64,000 nt of DNA from Microbacterium elymi (GCF_021582895.2 NZ_CP091139.2:434001-498000); one strand, 5' to 3'; positions 10,151 through 20,410 are shown, numbered from the stretch's first letter. Numbers and translations: made by a program. The notes: generated by a model not told the origin, from the letters alone.

Positions 10151-10156
10151 AACGTA
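10151..10156 (-). promoter_or_regulatory. -10 hexamer of the flavin reductase-like gene
   Basis: On the minus strand TACGTT ends 6 nt before the ATG at 10144; no ribosome site is present. Confidence 0.5.
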
Positions 10157-10196
10157 TCAGCGCCGCCGGATCGTCCGGCCGCGTGTGACGCGGTGG

Positions 10197-10202
10197 CAGG
10201 AT
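10197..10202 (+). promoter_or_regulatory. Possible -10 hexamer of the zinc-ribbon gene
   Basis: CAGGAT ends 6 nt before the ATG at 10209, the same spacing as at other genes, though it lacks the T at position 1. Confidence 0.35.
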
Positions 10203-10208
10203 GAAGCC

Positions 10209-10385
10209 ATGGACCACGACGACGGGATGCTGCGGCCGCCGCCGGACGCGTCGACCGAGCCGGTCGGCGGCGATGCGGCGTGCTGGCTGCCGAGCCTGTG
10301 CGCGGACTGCGGCGCGATGATCGAAGGTCCGCCGGGGACGGCCTGCTGGCGGTGCGGCGGCACCCGGCGCGAGGGCGACGTCTGA
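10209..10385 (+). CDS. Small zinc-ribbon protein
   Basis: 58 residues. The C-terminal half contains two CxxC knuckles, CADCGAMIEGPPGTACWRCGG, separated by 11 residues, the pattern of a rubredoxin-like zinc ribbon. The N-terminal half is polar and proline-rich and probably disordered. It is transcribed divergently from the flavin reductase-like gene, with a gap of 64 bp. Function is unknown; a metal-binding or adaptor role is the most that can be said. Confidence 0.6.
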   Translation: MDHDDGMLRPPPDASTEPVGGDAACWLPSLCADCGAMIEGPPGTACWRCGGTRREGDV

Positions 10386-10490
10386 ATGGACGGCATCCGC
10401 TACGAGTTCGAGGCGACGCTGTTCCGCCGGCAGAGCGAGGGCGTCGATCTCGGCGACACCGTGCGGGTGGGCATCGAACCCGTGCCGTAG
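10386..10490 (+). CDS. 34-aa ORF resembling a collapsed DUF1905 protein
   Basis: Starts at the base after the zinc-ribbon stop and ends in TAG just before the ABC-F gene. The sequence MDGIRYEFEATLFRRQSEG resembles the first strand of DUF1905 proteins, while VDLGDTVRVGIEPVP resembles their last strand. About 60 central residues would be missing. It may be an internally deleted remnant or a real short peptide; the family link is from memory of the pattern and is tentative. Confidence 0.35.
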   Translation: MDGIRYEFEATLFRRQSEGVDLGDTVRVGIEPVP

Positions 10491-10502
10491 CCTGGAACGG
10501 AT

Positions 10503-12350
10503 ATGGCGCATCTTCTCGGGGCACAGACCCTGCACCTCGAGTACCCCACCCGGATCGTGTTCGATTCCGTCACCCTCGGCGTCGACGAGGGCGACCGGAT
10601 CGGCATCGTGGGCCGCAACGGCGACGGCAAGTCCAGCCTGCTGGCCATGCTCACCGGCCGGCTCGAGCCCGACTCCGGGCAGGTCACCACCCGCGGCGGC
10701 GTGCGCATCGGCGCACTCGAGCAGTACGACACGCTGGACGACGACGACACCGTGTCGCACGCGGTCGTCGGCGAGATCCCCGAGCACGTCTGGGCCGGAG
10801 ACGCCCGCGTCCGCGACGTCATCGCCGGTCTGCTCGGCGATCTGGACTGGCAGGGCCGGATCGGCTCGTTGTCCGGCGGCCAGCGTCGCCGGGTGGCGTT
10901 GGCGGCGCTGCTGGCCCAGGACCTGGACGTCATCGCCCTGGACGAGCCCACCAACCACCTCGATGTCGAGGGCATCGCCTGGCTGGCCGGGCACGTCAAG
11001 CGCCGCTGGCCGTCGGGCTCGGGCGCTCTGCTGGTGGTCACTCACGACCGCTGGTTCCTGGATGAGGTGTGCACCGCGACCTGGGAGGTGCACGACCGGC
11101 TGGTCGAGCCGTTCGAGGGCGGCTATGCCGCCTACATCCTGCAGCGCGTCGAGCGCGACCGGCAGGCGGCCGCGATCGAGCAGCGGCGGCAGAACCTCGC
11201 GCGTCGCGAGCTGGCCTGGCTTGCGCCGCGGCGCTCCCGCCCGCACTTCCAAGCCGAAATTCCGGATCGACGCGGCCAACGAGCTGATCGCCGACGTCCC
11301 GCCGCTGCGGGACGAGGTGGCGCTGCGTGCCCTCGCCGTCTCGCGTCTGGGCAAGGACGTCGTCGACCTGCTGGACGCGTCGGTCGCCTACCCCGACCCC
11401 GACAGCGGCGCCGAGCGCGAGGTGCTGCACCAGGTGGAATGGCGCATCGCCCCCGGCGAGCGCACCGGCATCCTGGGTGTGAACGGCGCGGGCAAATCCA
11501 CCCTGCTCGGCCTGGTCGAGGGCACCGTCATCCCCACCGGCGGTCGGGTCAAGCGCGGCAAGACCGTGCAGGTCGCGGCGCTCTCGCAGCGGATGGACGA
11601 GTTGGATCCGCACCTGCACAAGCCCGTGCGGGTGGTGCTGGAAGGGTTGCGGACCACCTACACGTTCGGCGCCGGATCGAAGGCGACCGAGCTCACTCCC
11701 GGACAGCTGCTGGAGCGGATGGGCTTTTCCAGCGTGCAAGCTGTCCACTCCGGTGAAGGACCTGTCCGGCGGCCAGAAGCGCCGGCTCGGCCTGCCTCGT
11801 CGCTGCTGAGCCAGCCGAACGTGCTCATCCTGGACGAGCCGACCAACGATCTGGACACCGACATGCTCGCCGCGATGGAGGAGCTGCTGGACTCGTGGCC
11901 GGGGACGCTCCTGGTCGTCTCGCACGACCGCTACTTCGTGGAACGCGTCACCGACCAGCAGTACGCCATCCTCGACGGTCGGTTCCGGCATCTGCCCGGA
12001 GGTGTGGACGAATACCTGCGACTGCGGACCGACCAGCGCGCCGCGCAAGCGCTCGCACCGGTCCGCGGCGCCGGCGAGACCGGATGCCGCGGCTTCGGCA
12101 TCCGCTCCGGCATCCGCTCCGGCCCTTGCCGGGGCCGACCGCCGCACCGCCGAGAAGGAGGTGTCCGCGATCGACCGGCGGCTGCGACCGGCTCCAGCAG
12201 GAGATCGCCGCACTCGACCAGCAGCTCGCAGCATCCCACGACGACTACGACGCGCTGATCCGACTGCAGGGTCAGCGCGACGCGCTCACCGGCGAGTGCG
12301 CGACGCTCGAGGAGCGCTGGCTCGAGCTGTCCGAGCGCCTCGAGGGCTGA
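10503..12350 (+). CDS. ABC-F family ATPase
   Basis: Two ABC modules and no membrane segment. The first has Walker A GRNGDGKSS, signature LSGGQRRRVAL and Walker B VIALDEPTNHLD. The second has GVNGAGKST, LSGGQKRRLGL and VLILDEPTNDLD. A C-terminal extension (AEKEVSAIDRRL, then IAALDQQL) forms a coiled coil. ABC-F proteins act on the ribosome as translation factors or antibiotic-protection proteins; this one looks like a housekeeping actinobacterial member. Frame changes at 11219-11224, 11736-11741, 12045-12050 and about 12184 fit extra bases at GCWGC, and one at about 11794 fits a lost G (CTGGCC). Corrected length is about 615 aa. Confidence 0.88.
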
Positions 12351-12363
12351 GTCGGGTCGACGC

Positions 12364-14679
12364 TCAGGCCACCACCGCCGTCTGCGCGGCCGGCTCGATC
12401 CGGATCACCACCGACTTCGAGGCCGGGGTGTTGCTGACCTCGGCGGTCGCGCCGAGCGGCACCAGAGGGTTCGCCTCGGGGAAGTAGGCCGCCGCGCAGC
12501 CGCGCGCCGTCGGATAGGACACGAGCCGGAACGCGCGCACGACCCGGTCGACCCCGTCGCTGAACTCGCCGTGCACGTCGACCCGCTGGCCGTCGCGCAG
12601 GCCGAGCTCGGCGATGTCGAGCGGGTTCACGAAGATGACGTCCCGTCCCTTCTTCACTCCGCGGTACCGGTCGTTCAGGCTGTAGATCGTCGTGTTGAAC
12701 TGGTCGTGCGCGCGCACGGTCTGCAGCAGGCCGACCGGGCGGGCAGTCCACGACATCCAACCGGTTCACGGTGAACATGGCCTTGCCGGTGGCGGTGGGG
12801 AACGTGCGCGAATCGCGCGGACCGTGCGGCAGCACGAAACCGCCCTCGTGCCGGATCTTCGCGTTGTAGTCCTCGCAGCCGGGGACCACGTGCGAGATGT
12901 GCTCGCGGATCCTGTCGTAGTCGTGCTCGAAGCCGGCCCAGTCGACGTTCACCGTGTGGCCGAGCGTGGCCTGGGCCAGCCGGCTGATGATCGCGATCTC
13001 GCTCAGCAGGTGCGGGGCGACCGGTTCGACCTTGCCCCAGGAGGGATGCACCGCGCACACCGTGTCCTCGACCGAGACGAACTGCTCCCCCGACGCCTGA
13101 CGGTCGATCTCGGTGCGCCCCATGGTCGGAAGGATGAGCGCCTCGCGACCGACGACGGCGTGCGACCGGTTCAGCTTCGTGGAGATCTGCACCGTCAGCT
13201 CGGCCTTCTGCATCGCCTCTTCGGCCGCATGCGTGTCGGAGACCGCGGAGACGAGGTTGCCGCCCAGGGCCACCCACACCTTTATCCGCCCGTCGGCGAG
13301 GGCGCGGATGCCGTCGACGCTGTCCACGCCGTTCTCGCGCGGCGGATCGAAGCCGAACTCCTCTTGCAGCTTGTCCAGGAACGCCGGCGGCATCTTCTCC
13401 CAGATGCCCATCGTGCGGTCCCCCTGCACGTTGCTGTGCCCGCGGATCGGCGAGGCACCCGCACCGGGCTTGCCGATGTTCCCGCGCAGCGCAGCAGGTT
13501 CATGATGTCCTTGATGGTGGCAACGGCCCGCTTGTGCTGCGTCAGCCCCATCGCCCAGGTGATGATCACGCGGTCGGCCCGGATGTACCGGTCGGCCAGG
13601 CCGCCGATCTCGCCGGCGGTGAGCCCGGTCGCCCGCAGCACCTCGACCTCGTCCAGGCTGCGCAGGCTCTGCGCGAACTCGTCGAACCCGTGGCAGTACC
13701 GGTCGATGAAGTCGTGATCCAGCACTGTGCCGGGCTCGGCCTCTTCGGCCTGGAGCACGCGCTTGGCGACCGCCTGCATCAGCGCCTGGTCGCCGGCGAG
13801 ACGGATCTGCAGGTAGTCGTCGGCCAGCCCCGTGCCCTTGCCGATCCATCCGCCGATCTTCTGCGGGTTCTTGTACCGCATCAGCCCGGCTTCGGGCATC
13901 GGGTTCACCGCGACGATGGTCGCTCCGGCCTGCTTGGCCTCTTCCAGGGCGGTCAGCATGCGCGGGTGGTTCGTGCCGGGGTTCTGGCCCATGATGATGA
14001 TCAGGTCGGCCTTGGCGAAGTCGTCGTAGGTGATCGTGCACTTGCCCACTCCGATCGTCTCGCCGAGGGCCGCACCGGTGGATTCATGGCACATGTTCGA
14101 GCAGTCGGGCAGGTTGTTCGTGCCGAACGCCCGCGCGAACAGCTGATAGGCGAACGCGGCCTCGTTCGAGGTGCGCCCGCTCGTGTAGAACGCGGCCTGG
14201 TCCGGCGAGTCGAGCCCGCGCAGCTTCTCGGACACGATCCGGAACGCCTCGTCCCACCCGACCGGCTCGTAGCGGTCGCTGTCGGCGGCCTTGTAGACGG
14301 GCTCGACCAGCCGGCCCTGCATCCCGAGCCAGTACTCGGACTCCTCTTTCAGCACCGAGATCGGATGCTCGCGCCAGAACCCGCTCGGGACGGTGACCGG
14401 CGTCGCCTCCCAGGTGACGGCCTTCGCCCCGTTCTCGCAGAACTCCGCGACCTTGCGATGGTCGGGATCCGGCCACGCACAGCTCATGCAGTCGAAGCCG
14501 TCCTTGTGGTTCATCGAGGTGAGCAGCTTCGCCGCACGCGAGACGCCCATGTCCCTCGCGGCCGGTCCCACCGAGTACAGGATGCCGGGGATGCCGGCGG
14601 CCCACGTCTTCGGCGGGGCGATCTGGAGGTGCTCCCGGTCGTCGACCTTCCGCTCGGTCGCTGCCTGTTCACTGGTCAT
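12364..14679 (-). CDS. FdhF/YdeP-family molybdopterin oxidoreductase
   Basis: A large molybdenum-bis-MGD enzyme of about 771 aa. It has the YdeP-type start HKDGFDCMSCAWPDPDH and CENGAKAVTWEATP, the cofactor motif NMCHESTGAALGE, IIIMGQNPGTNHPRM and, at the end, the C-terminal MoCo-dinucleotide domain (NDRYRGVKKGRDVIFVNPLDIAELG). Substrates of YdeP-like enzymes are not established; formate dehydrogenase activity is only a family-level guess. The frame changes at about 13490 (CGCTGC, probably CGGCTGC) and at 12743-12748 (GCAGTC on plus, one extra base at GCAGC). The ATG at 14679 has a good GGAGGAAG Shine-Dalgarno sequence. No fdhD or Mo-cofactor gene is nearby. Confidence 0.85.
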
Positions 14680-14834
14680 GGCGCACTTCCTCCATGCACG
14701 GGTTCGTCACTGCTCCCAGGCTTACGCCTGAGTGCGACAACCCGCAACCCCTGCCCGCGGGTCCTTGAACTTCGGTCCGGGTGAGGACACGATGAGGGCA
14801 AGGGGAACCTCACGAAGATCTAAGAAGGTTCATC

Positions 14835-15413
14835 ATGCAGTTCGCAGTGTCGATGTTCCCACCCTTGGCCCTCGGCTTTTTCGGCCTCGGAACCGGCTAC
14901 CTCATCTACGGCCCGCAGGAGCTGTTCGGATGGCCGCGAAGAGACGAGCGGGTCGATCGCGCCACCGGCGTCTGGGGCATCTGGTTGCCCGGCTTCTGCC
15001 AATTCGTGACCGGGCTGATCCTGTTCATCGGCCTCACCTGGTTCCAGGTGTTCAAGGAACCGCCGCTGTACATGGCGGCTCTGGCCTTCTCGGCGTACGG
15101 CATCCACTGGTTCGCGATCGGCTACAACCGCTACCGCGGAAACGACCCGCGCCCGAACGCGGGCATGTGCGTCGCGTTCTTCATCATCTCGGTCGTCGGC
15201 CTGGTGGTGTTCTTCGTCGCCGGGGACTGGCCGGTCGGCCTGCTGTTCGTCGGGCTGGCGCTGATCTACCTGTCGGACTTCTTCGCCGCGATCGGGATGA
15301 CGTGGGGCGAGCGCGCGCTGGGGCTCTGGCACACCCTGACCGGGCTGTGGCTGATGTACCTGATGGTCGCCGTGGCGTTCGACTTCTCCCTCGGCTGGTC
15401 GCTGGCGGTCTGA
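14835..15413 (+). CDS. Six-helix membrane protein, GPR1/FUN34/YaaH (AceTr)-like
   Basis: 192 residues with six evenly spaced hydrophobic helices. The first helix region (FPPLALGFFGLGTGYLIYG), the second (GIWLPGFCQFVTGLILFIG) and the third (LYMAALAFSAYGIHWFAIGYNRY) follow the pattern of the acetate/succinate channel family YaaH. The family call is tentative because the diagnostic NPAPLGL box is diverged. It is transcribed divergently from the YdeP-type oxidoreductase across 155 bp, which hints at movement of a small acid linked to that enzyme. AAGAAGG precedes the ATG. Confidence 0.55.
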   Translation: MQFAVSMFPPLALGFFGLGTGYLIYGPQELFGWPRRDERVDRATGVWGIWLPGFCQFVTGLILFIGLTWFQVFKEPPLYMAALAFSAYGIHWFAIGYNRYRGNDPRPNAGMCVAFFIISVVGLVVFFVAGDWPVGLLFVGLALIYLSDFFAAIGMTWGERALGLWHTLTGLWLMYLMVAVAFDFSLGWSLAV

Positions 15414-15485
15414 CCGGCCGCACGCCCATCGCCGCCGTCGCCGCATGTGTTCCCCCGCGGCGACGACGACGATGCCGGGCGCGCC

Positions 15486-16397
15486 CTACTTCAGACCGTT
15501 GTCGGCCAGGAACGCCTTCGCGATGTCGGCGGCGGACTTCTTGTCGACCGTGTTCTGCACGTTCATGTCGACCAGCGCCTCGGGGGTGAGCTTGGCCTGG
15601 ACGGCGTTGAGGGTGTCGGCGACCTTGCCCTGGATGTCCTTGCTGATCACCGGGACGACATTGGAGGCGAGGATCATGCCCTTCGGGTCCTTCAGCACGA
15701 CCAGGTCGTCGGTCTTGATCCGCGGGTCGGAGGTGTACACGTCGGCGACGTTGACCGTGCCGGCCACGAGATCCTCGACCGTGGTGTCGCCGGTCGCGGT
15801 GAACCCGATGTCGATGCCGTAGATGCTCTTCAGCCCCTTCGGCCCGTACGGGCGATCGGCCAGTTCGGGGTTGCCCCCGAGCGTGAGCTTCTCCTTCACA
15901 TTGGCCAGGTCGGCGATGCTCGTCAGGTGATACTTGTCGGCGAAGGCCTTGGTCACGGTGTACGAGTCCTGGTCGGTCGCGGTCGCCTGATCGAGCACCG
16001 TCAGCCCCTCCGGCATCGCCTTCTGCAGTGCGGCGTACACCTCGTCCGGCGCGGTGGCGGTGGCGTTCTTGTCGAGGAACTGCAGCAGGTTGCCGGTGTA
16101 CTCGGGGAACACCTGGATCTCGCCCTTCTCGATCGACGGCATGTAGGCATCGCGCTGGCCGATGTTGAACTTGCGCTCGACCTTCAGGCCGGCGCCTTCG
16201 AGCGCCTGCGCGTAGGTCTCGGCGATGATCTCGTTCGAGGCGTAGGCCTGCGAGCCCACGACGATCGTGGAGGAGTCGCCGCCGGCCGATCCGGAGTCGG
16301 ACGGACTGAGCGGATTGCTGGACGCGCAGCCGGCCAGTGCCAGCGCGGCACCGACGATCGCGGCAGCCACGGCGAGGGTCTTCTTCGCGGTGATCAT
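15486..16397 (-). CDS. OpuC/ProX-type osmolyte ABC transporter, substrate-binding lipoprotein
   Basis: 303 residues. A lipoprotein signal with lipobox LALAGCASS anchors it outside the membrane. The mature part has VVGSQAYASNEIIAETYAQALE, the ligand-site segment VFPEYTGNLLQFLD and AMPEGLTVLDQATATDQDSYTVT, the pattern of glycine betaine/choline/carnitine-binding OpuAC-like proteins. It is the last gene of a four-gene operon, 43 bp after the second permease. Uptake of quaternary-amine osmolytes is the likely job; ergothioneine-type ligands used by some OpuC relatives cannot be excluded. Confidence 0.88.
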   Translation of the reverse strand: MITAKKTLAVAAAIVGAALALAGCASSNPLSPSDSGSAGGDSSTIVVGSQAYASNEIIAETYAQALEGAGLKVERKFNIGQRDAYMPSIEKGEIQVFPEYTGNLLQFLDKNATATAPDEVYAALQKAMPEGLTVLDQATATDQDSYTVTKAFADKYHLTSIADLANVKEKLTLGGNPELADRPYGPKGLKSIYGIDIGFTATGDTTVEDLVAGTVNVADVYTSDPRIKTDDLVVLKDPKGMILASNVVPVISKDIQGKVADTLNAVQAKLTPEALVDMNVQNTVDKKSAADIAKAFLADNGLK

Positions 16398-16440
16398 GGT
16401 GCTTCTCTTTCTCTCGGGGAGGGGGTGTTCGGGACGGTGG

Positions 16441-17162
16441 TCAGGTGGCCGGGGACGGCACTGGTTCGGGCTCTTCGGACGCCCGCCGCGGGCGCGGGCG
16501 GGCCCGCACTCCGCGCGGCACGCTGATCCGCTGGAGCACGGCGAACAGCCCGTCCAGCACGAGGGCGAGCGCGGCGACGAGGATGGCCCCGCCCAGGACC
16601 ATGTCCAGCTCGCCAGCGGGATCCCGGCGATGATGTACTGGCCGAGTCCCCCGATGCCGACATACGAGGCGATCGTGACGGTGGCCACGACCTGCAGCAC
16701 CGCGGACCGGATGCCGGCGACCAGCAGCGGCATCCCCAACGGCACCTCGATCCGCCACAGCACCTGCCACGGCGTCATCCCCATCGACCGGCCCGCGTCG
16801 ATGACCGAGCGGTCGATGGCCTCGAAGCCGGAGTAGGCGCCGGCCAGGATCGACGGGATGCCGAGGATCACGAATGTCACGATCGCCGCCTCGGGCTTGT
16901 GGATGACGCCCAGCAGCAGGACGAGCAGGATGAAAAGCCCGAAGGAGGGAACGGCACGCGCGGCGCCCGAGATCGCCACCGCGACATCCCGCCCGCGCCC
17001 GGTGTGGCCGATCAGCCAGCCCAGCGGCACGGCGATGAGGACGGCGACCAGCACGGAGACCACGGTGTACAGCAGGTGGATGCCGATGGCCTCCGGCACC
17101 GGATCGGTCCCGGACAGGTCGCCGGAGAAGATCCACCGGATCGCGTCGATCAGGAAGTTCAT
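16441..17162 (-). CDS. OpuC-type ABC transporter permease (second)
   Basis: A membrane permease of about 240 aa with a BPD_transp_1 domain. The helices include HLLYTVVSVLVAVLIAVPLGWLIG and the cytoplasmic ATPase-contact (EAA-like) loop GFEAIDRSVIDAGRSMGMTPWQVLW. It starts with ATG in a 4-nt ATGA overlap with the first permease. At about 16613 the frame changes; restoring one base (CTGGCC for CTGGC) gives IPLAELDMVLGGAILVAALAL and the stop at 16441. It forms a heterodimeric channel with the first permease. Confidence 0.87.
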
Positions 17163-17839
17163 GCCACCGCCTCCTGCGCCCGGGCCGACGCGGAACGGCG
17201 CCGACGGGTCCGCCGCGCCCAGGGCATGAGCAGGCGCCCGCCGACCACGAGGATCACATCGATGACGACCGCGATGACGACGACGGCCACGATGCCGGAG
17301 AAGACCTCGATCAGGATGCGCCGCTCGAGCCCGTTGGTGAACAGGTAGCCGAGATTGGTCACCCCGACCAGGATCCCGACCGTCGCCAGCCCGATGGTGC
17401 TGGAGGCCATCACGCGCAGACCGGCGAGGATCACCGGGCCGGCCAGCGGCAGATCGACCGCCCAGAACCGCCGGAGCGGGCCGTAGCCCATCGCCACGGA
17501 GGCCAGGCGCACGTCCGGGTCGACCGATGCGAGGCCGTCGGCCACCGCCCGGACCATCAGCGCGATCCCGTAGAGGGTGAGCGCGACGATGAGGTTGACG
17601 TCGCTGATGTAGCTGGTGCCGAGGATGACCGGCAGCAGGGCCAGCAGCGCCAGTGACGGGATCGTGTACAGCAGCCCGGTGATCACCAGGATCGGTCCGT
17701 GCAGCAGCCGGTACCGCCAGGCGACCCAGCCCAGCGGCACCGAGACCACGAAGCCGAGGAGGATCGGGATGACGCTCTGCCGCACGTGCACGAGGGTCAG
17801 CTCGAGGATCAGTCCGATGTTGTCGGCGATCCAGCTCAC
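17159..17839 (-). CDS. OpuC-type ABC transporter permease (first)
   Basis: 226 residues in one intact frame. It has five to six helices, including LLGFVVSVPLGWVAW, and the ATPase-contact loop DPDVRLASVAMGYGPLRRFWAVDLPLAGP. It starts GTG inside the last codons of the ATPase gene (GTGA overlap) and ends overlapping the ATG of the second permease, so the four components are tightly coupled. It ends in an Arg-rich cytoplasmic tail. Confidence 0.88.
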   Translation of the reverse strand: MSWIADNIGLILELTLVHVRQSVIPILLGFVVSVPLGWVAWRYRLLHGPILVITGLLYTIPSLALLALLPVILGTSYISDVNLIVALTLYGIALMVRAVADGLASVDPDVRLASVAMGYGPLRRFWAVDLPLAGPVILAGLRVMASSTIGLATVGILVGVTNLGYLFTNGLERRILIEVFSGIVAVVVIAVVIDVILVVGGRLLMPWARRTRRRRSASARAQEAVA

Positions 17840-18664
17840 CCGGCGGCACCTCCCTCGACCAGCGCCCCCTGGGTGCGCCCCTGCGCGTCGACCACGACCG
17901 TGCCGCGGGTCGTCTCCTTCAGGTGCAGCGCACGGGTCCCGCGTTCGGCGCCGATGAAGCTGGCGACGAACTCGGATGCCGGGTTCTCGATGATCTCGCT
18001 CGGACTGCCGACCTGGGCGATCTGCGCTCCGACCTGAAGGATCACCACCTGGTCGCCGAGCAGGAAGGCCTCGTCGATGTCGTGCGTGACGAACACGATG
18101 GTCTTGCCGATCTCGCTCTGCAGCCGGATCAGCTCCTGCCTGCAGGTCGGCGCGCACGATCGGGTCGACGGCGCCGAACGGCTCGTCCATCAGGAGGATG
18201 TTCGGGTCGGCCGCCAGGCCCCGGGCGACGCCCACCCGCTGCTGCTGGCCGCCGGAGAGCTGGCTCGGGTAACGGTGGGCCATCTGCTCGTCCAGCCCCA
18301 CGGTGCTCATCAGCGCGCGCGCGCGGGCGCGGGCATCCTTCTTCCTGATGCCCTGCAGCACCGGGACCGTGGCGATGTTGTCCTCGACGCTCAGATGCGG
18401 CAGCAGGCCGGAGTTCTGCATGACGTAGCCGATGCTGCGGCGCAGCGCCACCGCCGATCGTGTGGCGATGTCGACGCCGTCGATCTCGATCGCGCCCGCG
18501 GTGGTGTCGACCATCCGGTTGATCATGCGCAGCAGGGTGGTCTTGCCGCAGCCGCTGGAGCCGACGAACACCGTCGTCTTGCGCGCGGGGATGACCAGGC
18601 TGAAGTCCCGCACGGCACGGGTGCCGTCCGGGAACTGTTTCGAGACGTCGCGGAACTCGATCAT
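17836..18664 (-). CDS. OpuC-type ABC transporter ATP-binding protein
   Basis: An ABC ATPase of about 275 aa for the osmolyte importer. Walker A is [10 protein letters not shown], the signature is [16 protein letters not shown], Walker B is [12 protein letters not shown] and the switch His is in [16 protein letters not shown] short C-terminal extension ends LVEGGAAG; a full pair of CBS domains, as in some OpuCA proteins, is absent. The frame changes at 18138-18143 (GCCTGC on plus); removing one base gives [16 protein letters not shown]. No clear ribosome site is seen before the ATG at 18664. DUF427 lies 28 bp upstream on the same strand and may be cotranscribed. Confidence 0.9.
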
Positions 18665-18692
18665 GGTCGGGTCCGTCCGCCGTCCGCGACGC

Positions 18693-18995
18693 TCAGTCGC
18701 CGACCTCGACGTCCGGCGCGAACGCGATGTAGCCGGCGAAGTCCCGGCCGACCCGCTCGATCGCGCCGGGGTACGGCTCGGGGTAGGCCCAGGCCCGGTC
18801 CGCGAGGATCTCGTTGCCGATCTTCACCGAGTAGTACTGGCACTCGCCCTTCCACGGGCAGGTGTACGGCGTGTCGCTGGTCTGCAGCAGCGCCTTGTCG
18901 ACGGCGGCCGGCGGGAAATACCAGTTCCCCTCGATCCGGACCAGGTCGGCCTCGTCCGCTTCGGCGATGGTGGTCTCTCCGACTCGTGCTCTCAC
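18693..18995 (-). CDS. DUF427 domain protein
   Basis: 100 residues, intact. The core IEGNWYFPPAAVDKALLQTS, then YTCPWKGECQYYSV and AWAYPEPYPGAIERVGRDFAGYIAF is the hallmark of DUF427, a small beta-rich domain found alone across actinobacteria and proteobacteria with no settled function. GTG 18995 is chosen because AGGAGAG lies 5 nt upstream. A longer reading from the ATG at 19028 adds 11 residues but lacks a ribosome site. Confidence 0.85.
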   Translation of the reverse strand: MRARVGETTIAEADEADLVRIEGNWYFPPAAVDKALLQTSDTPYTCPWKGECQYYSVKIGNEILADRAWAYPEPYPGAIERVGRDFAGYIAFAPDVEVGD

Positions 18996-19090
18996 GGTGC
19001 TCTCCTGCCGCTCGTTCTTGCCGCTCATGGATCCAGGTGCCCTACGAGGGTAGTCCAGCCCTCCGACATCCGGCCCGAGCGTTACCCCGA

Positions 19091-20410
19091 TCAGTACCAG
19101 AAGCTCAGCTGCGGCGCCTCGGGCCAGGACAGCACCCGCGCCGCCGCCGCGGCATCCGTCGTCTCCACCCGGCCGGCGGCCGCCAGGGTCGCCAGCGAGA
19201 CCGCACCCAGGTAGGCCGCCGACAGTTCGGTCGTCCCCAGCCGGACCACCGGGATGTCGCTCGCGTCCGGCCCATCGTCCGGCCGGACCCGACCGATCCC
19301 GGCCGCATCGGTCTCCAACAGCCACCGACCGCCGCTGATTCCCACCGGATCGGCCACATCCAGCACGACCGCCCCGGCGGCGTGGTAGCGGCGACCCTGC
19401 AGCGCGGCCGGAATGTCGAGCACGCGAAGGTAGTGATGGTCGTTGAGCGTGATCGTCGCGGCGCGCTGGTCCGAGATCATCCACCACAGCGGCTCGTCCG
19501 TGGACAGCTCGCTCGCCGTCACGGTGGCGATCAGGGCAAGCTCGATGAAGTAGCGCCACAGCCCGGCATACGCCTGGGCGTCCTCGGCCACCAGCGAGGT
19601 GATCCGCACGCGCGACTTCGTGAAGTCGTCGTGGTTCTCGGTCGCGGTGTACAGCGCCACCCCGCGCACGGTGCCGGATGGGTCCGCGTACTGCACGGCG
19701 CGGATGCGGCCGGGCTTGTCGGCGTCCGGATTCGTCCCGGTGAAGCGGTCCCAGTGCCCCGGCGGGATGGCGATCTCGCCCGGTCGATGCACGCGGATGC
19801 GCTCGTGGACCACGGGTGCGAGGCGCCGCGCGAGATCGCGCGGGATGGCGTCGACCCGCCCGGGCGCGACCGGTCCCGCCCAGGTGGCGCGCTTCGTGTC
19901 GATGACCCACTCGGTGGCCGGGACGGCGGGCGCGAAGCCGTAGCGTCCGTAGATCGTCGACTCGCTGACCGTCAGGCCCGCCAGCGGGATGCCGAGGGAT
20001 GCCGCATGACGCAGCTTCCCCTCCATCATCGCGCGGGCGATCCCCCGCCGCTGATGCGTGGGCGCGACCGTCACCGCGCTGATCGCCGCCATCGGCACTG
20101 CGACGCCGCCGGGGACCGAGACCTCGGCCGCCCAGGATGCGAACGTGCCCACCGGCACCTCGCTCTGCGGGCTGCCCGGGTCGAAGACGCCGATCCGGCG
20201 GCGATAGCCGCCCGCCGCCATCGACGCCGCGATCTGCTCGTCGGCCGGTTCGGGATCCAGGAAGCCGCGCGAGACCGCGTGCAGCCAGCCGTCCACCGCA
20301 GGCCGGGCATTCGGCACGAGGCGCAGCTCGAGCCCGATCCGCTCCAGCGACGCCGCGGCGGCGTCGTCGACGGGTCCGTCGTGGTGTCGTGTGCGCAGGT
20401 CGTCGTCCAT
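19091..20410 (-). CDS. Eis-like GNAT N-acetyltransferase
   Basis: 439 residues in one frame, the usual Eis size. The N-terminal GNAT domain includes the acetyl-CoA loop VAPTHQRRGIARAMMEGKL and the following TVSESTIYGRYGFAPA. A second GNAT-like domain and a C-terminal sterol-carrier-like domain follow, and the protein ends in the free carboxyl QLSFWY that Eis proteins use catalytically. Eis enzymes acetylate amines, including aminoglycosides in mycobacteria; the natural substrate here is unknown. An AAGGGA Shine-Dalgarno sequence precedes the ATG. It lies 21 bp after ispE on the same strand. Confidence 0.87.
   Translation of the reverse strand: MDDDLRTRHHDGPVDDAAAASLERIGLELRLVPNARPAVDGWLHAVSRGFLDPEPADEQIAASMAAGGYRRRIGVFDPGSPQSEVPVGTFASWAAEVSVPGGVAVPMAAISAVTVAPTHQRRGIARAMMEGKLRHAASLGIPLAGLTVSESTIYGRYGFAPAVPATEWVIDTKRATWAGPVAPGRVDAIPRDLARRLAPVVHERIRVHRPGEIAIPPGHWDRFTGTNPDADKPGRIRAVQYADPSGTVRGVALYTATENHDDFTKSRVRITSLVAEDAQAYAGLWRYFIELALIATVTASELSTDEPLWWMISDQRAATITLNDHHYLRVLDIPAALQGRRYHAAGAVVLDVADPVGISGGRWLLETDAAGIGRVRPDDGPDASDIPVVRLGTTELSAAYLGAVSLATLAAAGRVETTDAAAAARVLSWPEAPQLSFWY

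Noticed and set aside
10488..10493. TAGCCT as an exact 6-nt leaderless -10 for the ABC-F gene
   Set aside because: The spacing to ATG 10503 is 9 nt, outside the tight rule, so it is not counted among the supporting cases.
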